A DNA stretch of 64,000 bases from Ardenticatenales bacterium (lineage in GTDB: Bacteria > Chloroflexota > Anaerolineae > Promineifilales > Promineifilaceae), in NCBI GenBank assembly GCA_020634515.1, contig JACKBL010000001.1:496001-560000 (forward strand), given 5' to 3'. Within the stretch, counting starts at the first letter, position 1. Each line of letters starts with the position of its first letter. Position numbers and translations under genes: made by a program. Shown piece by piece: positions 51,313 to 59,253 of this stretch. A model generated the notes under the pieces. The model was given only the letters and a program-made list of their open reading frames with translations, was not told the DNA's origin and ran no database searches.

Positions 51313-52059
51313 TTAACTTGTGTACCAGAGGAAGACTTGCCGCCCCCAGATTAGCATGAGAATGCCGGCAACGGCCAGATACGGCCCATAGGGAATGTGA
51401 AAATGGACACGGCGGCGCAGCCCGATGAAGACCAGACTGGAAACACCGCCGAGAAGGATACCCAGGAGCAGGGCGAAAAAAATACGATCAAAACCAAGCA
51501 TCGCTCCCAGCATTAGCGACAACGTTACGTCACCGAAGCCGAGCGCGCCCGCCCCAAACAGAAGCTGCCCCACCCAGTAGAAGAGAAAAAACAGGAGGAA
51601 CCCGCTGCCGGCTCCCGCCAGGGCCAGCCGCCAGTTCTGGTCGGGGATGATGGTGCTGGCCAGCAGCGCCAGTAAGGTAGTGGGCAGGGTAACGATGTGC
51701 AAGACGAGGAAATGCTCCAGGTCAATGACAATAATCAGAATCAGGACGGCGCAGTAGAGGGCGGTGAAGAGACGGGTGACGGGATGCGGGACGAGCCAGG
51801 GCAGGGCGGCAAACAGCAATGGCGTGACCGCTTCCACGATGATGGGACGCCGTGGCGGAGGTTGTCCGCATTGGGAACAGGGCACGCCGCGGCGCGTCAG
51901 CGCCAGCCACCGGGCCGGTGCATAGGGTTGGTCACAATGGGGACAGTGGGGCAGGCGTGGACGAATGCGGCGAGGCAGGTCTTCGGCGAGGGCATTGATG
52001 AGGATGGCGATCCCGATGCCGGCCAGGAAATACCACAAACTGGGCAAAATAGGTGACAT
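51313..52059 (-). CDS. Prepilin peptidase (A24, type IV leader peptidase)
   Basis: 248 residues from ATG 52059. An N-terminal zinc-ribbon-like domain has two CxxC pairs (HCPHCDQPY and PCSQCGQPP), followed by several membrane helices with the two aspartate motifs of the A24 family: VIDLEHFLVLHIVTLP (first Asp) and GFGDVTLSLMLGAML (GxGD, second Asp). It cleaves and N-methylates type IV pilin-like leaders. A TATAAT lies 6 nt upstream of the ATG on this strand, so the message is probably leaderless. No pilin genes are beside it. Confidence 0.92.
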   Translation of the reverse strand: MSPILPSLWYFLAGIGIAILINALAEDLPRRIRPRLPHCPHCDQPYAPARWLALTRRGVPCSQCGQPPPRRPIIVEAVTPLLFAALPWLVPHPVTRLFTALYCAVLILIIVIDLEHFLVLHIVTLPTTLLALLASTIIPDQNWRLALAGAGSGFLLFFLFYWVGQLLFGAGALGFGDVTLSLMLGAMLGFDRIFFALLLGILLGGVSSLVFIGLRRRVHFHIPYGPYLAVAGILMLIWGRQVFLWYTS

Positions 52060-52065
52060 GCTCAG

Positions 52066-52071
52066 ATTATA
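52066..52071 (-). promoter_or_regulatory. -10 box of the prepilin peptidase gene (leaderless)
   Basis: TATAAT on the minus strand, separated by CTGAGC (6 nt) from the ATG at 52059. The spacing puts transcription start at the initiation codon. Confidence 0.65.
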
Positions 52072-52160
52072 CCCAGGTGGCGGCACAATCAACAGGGCAA
52101 ACGCGCCTCTTGTCAGAGGTGGCCGGGTGGGCTGGATTCGCCTGCGCGTCTGTTCCGCTT

Positions 52161-52166
52161 TAGAAT
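52161..52166 (+). promoter_or_regulatory. -10 box of the divergent membrane-protein gene (leaderless)
   Basis: TAGAAT followed by AGTTTC (6 nt) and the ATG at 52173, the same geometry as the divergent prepilin-peptidase promoter and the tadA promoter. Confidence 0.55.
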
Positions 52167-52172
52167 AGTTTC

Positions 52173-53000
52173 ATGAAGGAGACTTCACCGCTGGATCGAG
52201 ATCGATTGGGTGTGATTACGGGGGCGCTGCTGCTGGCGTTGGCGCTGTCTCGTTTTCTGCAAATGCCGGCACGTCCGCTCAACCTGGCGCGCCTGGGCAT
52301 GGATGCCACCCTGCCCGTTTCCAGTGGGTTGCTCATCGGCTGCATCATTGTGGGCATGGCCGTTTCCGGTGTCATGTCGCTGGTGTACAGCCACCCGCGT
52401 GCGCGCCAGGAACCGATTGACGCCAGCTATATGTACACGATTGTGCCGGCATTGTGGTCACTGGCGCTGGCTTTGGCGCTGCCTCAGGTAGAAAATCCGG
52501 TATTGTGGGGCATCGCCCTATTGGGCGGCGGATTGGTCTTTGCCCTGCTGCTGTTCCTGGAATATGGGGCCGTGGCGCGGAGTCAGACACGCAGCTTTGC
52601 CTGGCAATGGACCTTCATGGTCTGTGTGCATCTGACGGCGGTGACGATCCTGGTGGTTGTGCACGCGCAGCACCTGGGCGGGCTGGCCACAGGTTTGTTG
52701 GCAGGGCTGACGATGTTTTTGTTGGCGACGCGCTATTTCTGGTCCAATGCCGGCAATCCCGCGGACGCCCTTATCTACGGCAGCATGACGGCGATCTTGA
52801 TGGGGCAGATGGCTTGGGCGCTAAACGCCTGGCCTCTTTCCAGCCTGCGCGCCGGACTACTGCTGTTCGTGCTGTTCTACGTCCTTGTCGGACTGATACA
52901 ACAGCAGCGCCTGCGCCAGTTCAGCGCCCGGATCGGGCTGGAATACGGCGGGGTGGCGCTGGTGGCTGTGCTGCTCATTTTGTTGCTTGGTTCTTGGTAA
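52173..53000 (+). CDS. Polytopic membrane protein of unknown function
   Basis: 275 residues with about eight hydrophobic segments: GVITGALLLALALSRFLQMP, SGLLIGCIIVGMAVSGVM, YTIVPALWSLALALALPQV, NPVLWGIALLGGGLVFALLL, WTFMVCVHLTAVTILVVVH, and three more to EYGGVALVAVLLILLLGSW. No soluble domain or catalytic motif is visible, and I do not recognise a family. It is divergent from the prepilin peptidase with only 113 nt between the two starts, where both promoters lie. Confidence 0.75.
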   Translation: MKETSPLDRDRLGVITGALLLALALSRFLQMPARPLNLARLGMDATLPVSSGLLIGCIIVGMAVSGVMSLVYSHPRARQEPIDASYMYTIVPALWSLALALALPQVENPVLWGIALLGGGLVFALLLFLEYGAVARSQTRSFAWQWTFMVCVHLTAVTILVVVHAQHLGGLATGLLAGLTMFLLATRYFWSNAGNPADALIYGSMTAILMGQMAWALNAWPLSSLRAGLLLFVLFYVLVGLIQQQRLRQFSARIGLEYGGVALVAVLLILLLGSW

Positions 53001-53161
53001 CTGCTAAGCCAGATTGGACCAAGCTCCAGAGAGCGTTAGTTGTTACGTTTCTTGAAGGAAATGCCGGCACAGCCGGCAACAAACAACCCGCCTTCTCCAT
53101 CATGGAGCGCGCTCGCACCAGACATGGAGCGCGCGCACCAGAACACCCCGCCCCTTCAGTC

Positions 53162-53341
53162 TTACTGAATCGCTTGCGGCGCAAAACTGATGAACAGCCC
53201 CAGCACCATCGCCAGCACGATAAGGATACTGAGAACGTACATCACCTTCTCTGAAAAAGAAAGTCGCTTAAAACGACCCCAGATTGAGTTGTCGCGGGCA
53301 ACCTTCTTCGCCGGGTTTTGCTTCACAGCTTGCTTTGTCAT
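53162..53341 (-). CDS. Small single-pass membrane protein (59 residues)
   Basis: From ATG 53341 with AAGGAGAT upstream. A basic N-terminal half (MTKQAVKQNPAKKVARDNS) precedes FSEKVMYVLSILIVLAMVLG, one transmembrane helix near residues 34-53, and a short tail. The strong ribosome-binding site and hydrophobic profile support a real gene. The orientation (N-terminus basic, inside) is standard. No family recognised; not long enough or of the right pattern for SecE. Confidence 0.65.
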   Translation of the reverse strand: MTKQAVKQNPAKKVARDNSIWGRFKRLSFSEKVMYVLSILIVLAMVLGLFISFAPQAIQ

Positions 53342-53709
53342 AATGTTTATCTCCTTCCTCATGAATCAAAAACACAACGCCTCGCATTATAACACAACTA
53401 AAAAATAGTGGTCAGGGGGCGTGGCCGCGCGTTTACTGGATATCAAGAAAACAATCGTTCACCGAGGGTTCGCCCAAAACCAACTTTGGACGTGACCACT
53501 AACGCTCTCTGGCGATTGGACCAATTTCACCGGAGAAAATTGGTCCAATCTAGCTTCGCAGTTACCTTTGGACTATCCATCAAGCAAGAACCCTTCCAGC
53601 GCATCCGTCAAATCCAAATCTATTAACGGATGCGCCCTAACCCTCTTGTCGCCCGCGCCTATCGGTTTCGACAAGCTCAACCTACGAGAGGATGAGCCGT
53701 TACGTTTCA
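53342..53709. other. Intergenic repeat region before the FMN operon
   Basis: No gene seen. It contains a GATTGGACCAAT inverted repeat (53514-53550) flanked by ACTAACGCTCTCTGG, which recurs in inverted form near 53029-53043, and a TTTCGACAAGCTCAACCTAC intergenic tag near 53665. The block looks like overlapping short repeats. Confidence 0.55.
53514..53550. repeat. GATTGGACCAAT-family inverted repeat (perfect, 14 bp)
   Basis: GATTGGACCAATTT (53514-53527), 9-nt centre, AAATTGGTCCAATC (53537-53550). Same arms as at 11450-11508. Confidence 0.8.
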
Positions 53710-53737
53710 TTGACGGCTGCCGGCAGGCAAGTATAAT
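53710..53737 (+). promoter_or_regulatory. Promoter of the FMN-riboswitch operon
   Basis: TTGACG (53710-53715), a 16-bp spacer and consensus TATAAT (53732-53737). The predicted start near 53745 leaves a 40-nt leader before the riboswitch. One TGCCGGCA octamer lies in the spacer. Confidence 0.75.
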
Positions 53738-53785
53738 GAGTATACGAGTCAAAAATCGCATACGGGGCCTCCGACGGCCCCATGA

Positions 53786-53926
53786 ACCTTCGGGGCAGGG
53801 CGAAATTCCCGACCGGCGGTGAGGTTTGCGCAAACCAAGCCCGCGACCCTGGCGCATCAGACCGATGCCCCAGGTGGATCTGGTGTGACTCCAGAGCCGA
53901 CAGTGATAGTCTGGATGGGAGAAGGT
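53786..53926 (+). ncRNA. FMN riboswitch (RFN element)
   Basis: The conserved FMN-aptamer blocks are present in order: closing stem ACCTTC/GAAGGT, TCGGGGCAGGGCGAAATTCC, GACCGGCGGT, GCCCGCGA, a GATCTGGTG stem-loop, GCCGACAGTGATAGTC and GGATGGGAGAAGG. The P1 stem pairs 53786-53791 with 53921-53926. Bound FMN would favour the terminator at 53964 and turn off the ABC transporter operon that follows. Confidence 0.97.
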
Positions 53927-53963
53927 AGGTCGCATAGATCGGTCCATGCTTTCTTAAACGCTG

Positions 53964-53988
53964 CCCCACTTTTCGCAAGTGGGGTTTT
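53964..53988 (+). terminator. Riboswitch-controlled intrinsic terminator
   Basis: 8-bp stem CCCCACTT/AAGTGGGG with loop TTCGC and TTTTGTTGTTT after it, 38 nt past the aptamer. This is the expression platform for transcription attenuation. Confidence 0.9.
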
Positions 53989-54060
53989 GTTGTTTAGGGC
54001 ACATGCCGGCAACTGCGCTTCCCCGCGTCCCTTGCCCCCTGTCAACCATTGAGAAGAAAA

Positions 54061-54834
54061 ATGTTCTCGTCCCTGCGTTCGCAGCCCATTTGGGCTGTCA
54101 TTCCGTTGTCACTGCTGTTGTTTTTGCTCGGATGGCACTTTTTTGTCCACCTGGGGCAGTACGACCGCTTCATCCTGCCGGGTCCCCTGGATGTGGCCCG
54201 CCAGTTTCGCCTGGTGATGGCGGATGGTCGCCTGCCGCGCCATGCCTGGATTACGATCAGTGAGGTCATCCCCGGGCTGTTTATCGGCCTGCTGGTGGCA
54301 ACCCCGCTGGGGTATCTGCTGGCGAACTCGCCACTGGCGGAGCGGCTCATCTCTCCGTATCTCATTGCCTCGCAGGCAATTCCGGTGATCGCCATCGCCC
54401 CTTTGCTCACGATTTGGGTGCGGTCGGTTTACTGGAGCCGTGTGTTGGTGGCGATTCTGGTCGTGTTTTTCCCGATTTTGGTGAATGTAATTGCCGGCAT
54501 GCGCTCCGTCCCCACCGAACTATACGACCTCATGCACGCCCTGCGTGCCACCCGCTGGCAAATCTTCCGCAAACTGGAACTGCCCGCCGCCCTGCCCATC
54601 GTCCTCGCCGGCCTCAAGGTGGGGGCCACCCTCTCCGTCATCGGCACACTGGTGGGCGAATTCGTGCAGCCCAAAAGCCAGGGCCTCGGCTTCCTCCTCG
54701 TCACCGCCCGTTACCAATTCAAAACCGACCTCGTCTTCGTCATCCTCATCACCCTTGCGGCCATCGCCCTCACTATGTATGCTATTGTTGCCATCCTGGA
54801 GAAACGTCTCCTGCAATGGCAGCGTACGCCATAA
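54061..54834 (+). CDS. ribX: ABC transporter permease for riboflavin or related substrate
   Basis: 257 residues from ATG 54061 (GAGAAG just upstream; TTG 54049 is an alternative). About six membrane helices, starting WAVIPLSLLLFLLGWHFFV; the binding-protein-dependent permease loop (EAA-type) is RSVPTELYDLMHALRATRWQ followed by FRKLELPAALPIVLAGLKVG. This is the SsuC/TauC/ThiX-like branch. It is the first gene after the FMN riboswitch and terminator, and RibX/RibY under FMN riboswitches have been described in Chloroflexi, so riboflavin or a precursor is the likely cargo. That assignment is from context, not from sequence alone. Confidence 0.85.
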   Translation: MFSSLRSQPIWAVIPLSLLLFLLGWHFFVHLGQYDRFILPGPLDVARQFRLVMADGRLPRHAWITISEVIPGLFIGLLVATPLGYLLANSPLAERLISPYLIASQAIPVIAIAPLLTIWVRSVYWSRVLVAILVVFFPILVNVIAGMRSVPTELYDLMHALRATRWQIFRKLELPAALPIVLAGLKVGATLSVIGTLVGEFVQPKSQGLGFLLVTARYQFKTDLVFVILITLAAIALTMYAIVAILEKRLLQWQRTP

Positions 54835-54865
54835 CCAACAATCACCCCACTTGGAGAAGTAAACG

Positions 54866-55858
54866 TTGAAAACCAAACCACTGATTTTATTACTGGCCTT
54901 GATCTTGCTGGCAGGTTGCACCGGTGAGCAAACGTCCGCGCCGGCAACGGAAACCTCGGCCGCGCCTGTCGCCCCCATGAAAATCCGCCTGCCCATGGGC
55001 TATATCCCCGATCCCCAGTACGCTCCTTACTACGTGGCTGCGGACAAAGGCTATTACGCCGCTGCCGGATTCGATGTCGAGTTTGATTACAGTTTTGAGA
55101 CGGACGGTGTTGCTCTGGTGGGGGCCAATGAGCTGCCCTTTGCCATTGTCAGCGGCGAACAGGCGATACTGGCGCGGGCGCAGGGCGTACCCGTCGTCTA
55201 CGTGATGCAGTGGTTCCAGAAGTTCCCGATTGCCATTGTCAGCAAAGCCAGCGCCCAGATCACGACACCCCAGGACCTCGTTGGCCGCGGCGTGGGATTG
55301 CCTTTCTTCTTTGGAGCCAGCTACGTCGGCTACGTGGGCCTGCTCACGGCCAACGGCATCACCCCCGACCAGGTTAATGCCACGGAAATCGGCTTCACGC
55401 AGGTGGAATCGCTGCGCACGGATCAGGTGGAAGCGGTAGTCGGCTACGTGAACAATGAGCCAATTCAGCTTCAGGCGCTGGGGGAAGCGATTAACGTTCT
55501 CAAGGTGGCTGACTACGTTGACCTTGTGGCGAATGGCCTGATCACCAACGAAACGGTGATCGCGGAAAACCCCGATCTGGTGCGGCGGTTCGTGGACGCC
55601 ACATTGCATGGCCTGGCGGATACGCTGGCGGACCCCACTGCCGCCTACGAGATCAGCAAGAAATATGTTGACGGCCTGGACGATAGCCGCATGAACGTGC
55701 TGGAAGCCTCCGTGCCCTTGTGGGAGGCGCAGAACCTGGGCGCGATTGACGCCACCGCCTGGGCTAACACGCAGCAGGCCCTGCTGGATGCCGGGCTGCT
55801 GGATGCGCCCGTGGATAACCTGGATGCGGGCTTCACCAACCAGTTCATCCAGAAATAG
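54866..55858 (+). CDS. ribY: ABC transporter substrate-binding lipoprotein (NMT1/THI5-like)
   Basis: 330 residues from TTG 54866, with GGAGAAG 7 nt upstream. Lipoprotein signal (KPLILLLALILLAGC, lipobox LAGC). The mature part is NMT1/THI5-like: IRLPMGYIPDPQYAPYYVAA, ADKGYYAAAGFDVEFDY, ELPFAIVSGEQAILARAQGV, and GRGVGLPFFFGASYVGYVGL. Close to RibY and ThiY binding proteins; the FMN riboswitch favours a flavin-related ligand (riboflavin). The permease ends 31 nt upstream, and the ATPase gene starts 35 nt downstream. Confidence 0.88.
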   Translation: MKTKPLILLLALILLAGCTGEQTSAPATETSAAPVAPMKIRLPMGYIPDPQYAPYYVAADKGYYAAAGFDVEFDYSFETDGVALVGANELPFAIVSGEQAILARAQGVPVVYVMQWFQKFPIAIVSKASAQITTPQDLVGRGVGLPFFFGASYVGYVGLLTANGITPDQVNATEIGFTQVESLRTDQVEAVVGYVNNEPIQLQALGEAINVLKVADYVDLVANGLITNETVIAENPDLVRRFVDATLHGLADTLADPTAAYEISKKYVDGLDDSRMNVLEASVPLWEAQNLGAIDATAWANTQQALLDAGLLDAPVDNLDAGFTNQFIQK

Positions 55859-55893
55859 CCGCCTCCTTCTTTTGTTAATTCTCGGCTTTCCGT

Positions 55894-56652
55894 ATGGCAA
55901 CCTCCCAACCGCTCATCCAAATCGCGCACCTGAGCCAGTCGTTTGATGGACAGCGGCAGGTGCTGCGCAATATCAATGTGAGCGTGGCGGCGGGGGCGTT
56001 TGTGACGTTGGTGGGGCCGTCTGGTGCCGGCAAATCGACTCTCCTGCGTCTCATTGCCGGCCTAATTACGCCCACCGCCGGCCAGGTCCTCGTCGCCGGG
56101 GAGCCACCCCACCTGGCTCCCGACCCCATCGGCGTTGTTTTCCAACAGCACAATCTAATGCCCTGGCGCACCGCCTATGACAACGTGCGCCTGCCCCTGG
56201 AATTGCAGAGCTTCTCCCGCGCGCAGTCGCATGACCGCGTGATGGAGGTGCTGGCGTTGGTGGGGCTGCGCGGGTTTGAGGAAAGCTATCCCGCGCAGTT
56301 GTCCGGGGGCATGGCGCAGCGGGTGGCACTGGCGCGGGCGCTGGTGCATCAGCCGGCGCTGCTGCTGCTGGACGAGCCATTTGGGGCGCTGGACGCGCTC
56401 ACGCGGGAACGGATGGGGGAGGAGCTGCTGCGCATCTGGCATGCCCGCCCGGTGACGGTTTTCATGGTCACGCACAGCATTACGGAGGCGGTCTATCTGG
56501 CGGATGAGGTCCTGGTGATGAGCGAACTGCCCGGACGCATCGTCAACCGCGTGCATGTGGCGCTGCCGCGTCCGCGTTCGTTTGCTTTGCAGGCCACACC
56601 CGCGTTCCAGGCGCTTGCCGCGCGTGTACGTGCTTCCATTGAGCAGCGGTGA
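55894..56652 (+). CDS. ABC transporter ATP-binding protein (SsuB/TauB-like)
   Basis: 252 residues with all nucleotide-binding motifs: Walker A GPSGAGKSTLLRL, Q-loop VVFQQHNLMPW, signature LSGGMAQRVALARAL, Walker B LLLLDEPFGALDAL and H-loop VFMVTHSITEAV. It belongs to the taurine/sulfonate/pyrimidine-precursor import ATPase group (SsuB/TauB/ThiZ). As third gene of the riboswitch operon it should power the RibX/RibY-like transporter. Some riboflavin XY systems lack a linked ATPase, so the complete cassette here is worth noting. Confidence 0.93.
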   Translation: MATSQPLIQIAHLSQSFDGQRQVLRNINVSVAAGAFVTLVGPSGAGKSTLLRLIAGLITPTAGQVLVAGEPPHLAPDPIGVVFQQHNLMPWRTAYDNVRLPLELQSFSRAQSHDRVMEVLALVGLRGFEESYPAQLSGGMAQRVALARALVHQPALLLLDEPFGALDALTRERMGEELLRIWHARPVTVFMVTHSITEAVYLADEVLVMSELPGRIVNRVHVALPRPRSFALQATPAFQALAARVRASIEQR

Positions 56653-56685
56653 GGGGGCGGGGCGTCAGGGGGATGCCGTTTGCCG

Positions 56686-57726
56686 TCAGATGGGATGGCG
56701 TTCCCAGCTTGTGCGGATAACGTGCCGTACCACGTTTGCCGCCGTCGCGGCGTCGTCCAGTTCCAGCAAATGGGTGCTGTCAACCTCATGCGCGGTGACG
56801 GTGTGGCCTTGCTGTTGCGCTTCGTGGATGAGGGCGGTGAGTGCCGGCAAATCAATCATCCCATCCCCCCGCGGCAAAATAACGTGCGTCCCCGCCAGCA
56901 AGTCCGCGCCGCCCGCCGCTATGGCCTTAAAACGCAGCAGTTCTCGCCCCTGTTTCAATAACACAAACGGATCCAGGCGGCTAAAGTCGCCAAACTCCGC
57001 CCAGGCATCAATTGAGAACCGGGCCGCGTCGCGCCGGTAAAACAGGGGGGCAAACGCCTGATACAGGCCGGTGGCGATGGGGGCGTACAGGGGAAACCGT
57101 CCCACCGTCAGCTTGAGCGTGTGCAGGACGTCTAGTTGCCCGACGAAGGCGCGTGTCTCGGGATGCACAAAAAGGGCGGGCGCGGAAAGGATGCGGGCGA
57201 AGTGGAGACGGCGGTTCTGGCGGGCCATCAGGTCATTGAGCGGCGCGGCCTGGAACTGGCTCAATGCCAGCCCCCCCATGGAGTGTCCATAGGCGATCCA
57301 CGCCACTTCCCTTTCCCGCGCCAGGCGCTGCCGCAACAGCCAGGAGAGCGCCGCTTCAATTGCCAGGGGCTGGTGGCGAATGCTGTATGGTCCGAGGCGG
57401 AAGGGGTCAATCACCGCGCCGCGTGGCAGGTCGTAGCCGGGATGGTTGATGGTGAAGATGCGCAGGCGGCAGCGCCCCCGCGCCCACTGGAACAACAGCG
57501 GCGACAGGCGTTCAAAGTAGTCTCTGTCCTCGTAGGAGCCGGCGAGGTAGCCGGGGTGGAAGGTGAGCAGGGTGAGGGGGAGGTTTGGGGCGTCGGGGGG
57601 GAATGCCGGCAAATGCTCCCGCAGCGACAGCATAGCCCCAAAGAAGGGCGCGGATTTCAGCCGCAGGCGAATGGGGGGCGAGAGTCGAACGCGAGGCGGG
57701 GTTTCCTGGTTCGTGCGCGGTATCAT
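56686..57726 (-). CDS. Alpha/beta hydrolase
   Basis: 346 residues from ATG 57726. The nucleophile elbow IAYGHSMGGLALSQFQ (Gly-His-Ser-Met-Gly) lies at about residue 145. FTINHPGYDLPRGAVIDPFR precedes it. Late in the protein AGTHVILPRGDGMIDLPALT (acid position) and EVDSTHLLELDDAATAANVV (catalytic His) complete the triad pattern. There is no signal peptide. Esterase, lipase or thioesterase activity is possible; substrate unknown. It converges on the ABC ATPase gene with 33 nt between stops. Confidence 0.85.
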   Translation of the reverse strand: MIPRTNQETPPRVRLSPPIRLRLKSAPFFGAMLSLREHLPAFPPDAPNLPLTLLTFHPGYLAGSYEDRDYFERLSPLLFQWARGRCRLRIFTINHPGYDLPRGAVIDPFRLGPYSIRHQPLAIEAALSWLLRQRLAREREVAWIAYGHSMGGLALSQFQAAPLNDLMARQNRRLHFARILSAPALFVHPETRAFVGQLDVLHTLKLTVGRFPLYAPIATGLYQAFAPLFYRRDAARFSIDAWAEFGDFSRLDPFVLLKQGRELLRFKAIAAGGADLLAGTHVILPRGDGMIDLPALTALIHEAQQQGHTVTAHEVDSTHLLELDDAATAANVVRHVIRTSWERHPI

Positions 57727-57954
57727 GCCCCATATTGTGGCCTTCTTTTGTCGTGGCGACAAGGGGCATGGCTATGCAACGGTTCAAATGTCCAGGGATT
57801 CGCGGCATGTTTGCCAATCTAGCAGAAGCGCCGTACGCGCGGATTGCCAGACAGATTCTTTGCTTTTCCCTTTAATACTGTTAGTATCAAATAATGACGA
57901 ATTAATTCGTGTTTACGCGAGAAAATTTCACATTTCACTGTAAGAGGCTGAAAA

Positions 57955-59253
57955 ATGTTGATCAATTTCAGTGTGGGAAACTATCGTTCGTTCAAGGATG
58001 TGGTGACGTTGAGCATGGTCGCCGCCAGAATAACTTCGAAAAACAAGCAGATTGACACAGAAAACGTTTTCCAGGTTGGCAACGTGTCGCTACTCAAATC
58101 GGCCTCGATTTATGGGGCTAACGCAAGTGGAAAAAGCAATTTGTTTCGGGCCTTTTCTTTCATGAGGCGGTTTGTACTTAGGTCAACTGATGCTAATTCC
58201 GAAGACCTTATTAAAGTAGAGCCATTTCTTTTGAGTGCGGAAACGGAACAAGCCCCATCTTTTTTTGAGGTGATTTTCGTACAGGATGGCATTCGCTATC
58301 GTTATGGGTTTGAAGTTAGCGTTAATAAGGTTCATGCGGAGTGGTTATTCCGCACCGTCAAGCGCGAAACAGAGTTGTTTTGGCGGGAAGACGATAAGAT
58401 TGCTATCAAAGAGGGTTTTAAGGAGGGTAAGGGCTTAGAGGACAGAACCAGGTCCAATGCTTTATTTCTATCGGTGGTTGATCAGTGGAATGGAGAAACT
58501 GCCGGCAAAATTGTGAGTTGGTTCCGTAAAGTTGGTCTTATTTCCGGCCTGAATGATCGTGCTTATTTGGGGTTTACAGTCGATCAGATGGTCAATCAAA
58601 CGCCAATTGCTCTCAAAATACAGGATTTCATGCGACGCATGGATTTTGGCATTTTAGATGTCCTTGCAGAAAAGCGTAACTCGGATCCCAAATTTTTTTC
58701 TATGTTGTTAGAACAAGTTGACAATGTTCCCAATGATTTGCGAAACGCTTTGTCAAATGGTGAGTGGTTTGTCCCCATTGTCAAAACAAAGCATCAGAAG
58801 TACGCCGAATCCGGGCAAAAGACAGCGTTGGTTGAATTTGATATGGATGATCATGAATCAGAAGGAACCAAGAAGGCATTTGCTTTATCTGGGCCGCTTT
58901 TACACACGCTTCAAACCGGACGTGTTTTGTTTGTAGATGAACTTGACACCCGTCTGCATCCAATGATGACCCGTGAAATCGTCAGGTTGTTCAATTCGAA
59001 TGACACCAATCCGAAGAATGCGCAGTTGATATTTGCAACCCATGACGCGAATTTGCTGGACAACCGATTTTTTCGTCGGGATCAAATCTGGTTTACCGAA
59101 AAGAACCGCTATGGAGCAACTGACTTGTATTCTTTGGTGGAATACAAGATACGCAATGATGCTTCCTTTGAGGCGGATTATATTGCCGGCAAATACGGGG
59201 CCATCCCTTATATCCGCAATATCAAAAGCCTGGTTGGGGGAGGAGATGAGTAG
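57955..59253 (+). CDS. rloA: RloA/AbiLi-type AAA (ABC-class) ATPase
   Basis: 432 residues. MLINFSVGNYRSFKDVVTLS is the usual start of this COG1106-type family. Walker A SIYGANASGKSNLFRAFSFM lies at about residues 50-69, the signature-containing region follows about 290-315, Walker B RVLFVDELDTRLHPMM at about 323-338, and the H-loop QLIFATHDANLLDN after that. It belongs to the OLD-like group of ABC-type ATPases found in phage-defence operons. It overlaps the RloB gene by 8 nt. AT-richer than the flanking genes (about 45% GC by eye), which suggests horizontal origin. Confidence 0.88.
   Translation: MLINFSVGNYRSFKDVVTLSMVAARITSKNKQIDTENVFQVGNVSLLKSASIYGANASGKSNLFRAFSFMRRFVLRSTDANSEDLIKVEPFLLSAETEQAPSFFEVIFVQDGIRYRYGFEVSVNKVHAEWLFRTVKRETELFWREDDKIAIKEGFKEGKGLEDRTRSNALFLSVVDQWNGETAGKIVSWFRKVGLISGLNDRAYLGFTVDQMVNQTPIALKIQDFMRRMDFGILDVLAEKRNSDPKFFSMLLEQVDNVPNDLRNALSNGEWFVPIVKTKHQKYAESGQKTALVEFDMDDHESEGTKKAFALSGPLLHTLQTGRVLFVDELDTRLHPMMTREIVRLFNSNDTNPKNAQLIFATHDANLLDNRFFRRDQIWFTEKNRYGATDLYSLVEYKIRNDASFEADYIAGKYGAIPYIRNIKSLVGGGDE

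Noticed and set aside
53408..53640. Short plus-strand frames before the FMN riboswitch
   Set aside because: They run through inverted repeats and intergenic tags and have no RBS or protein-like composition.
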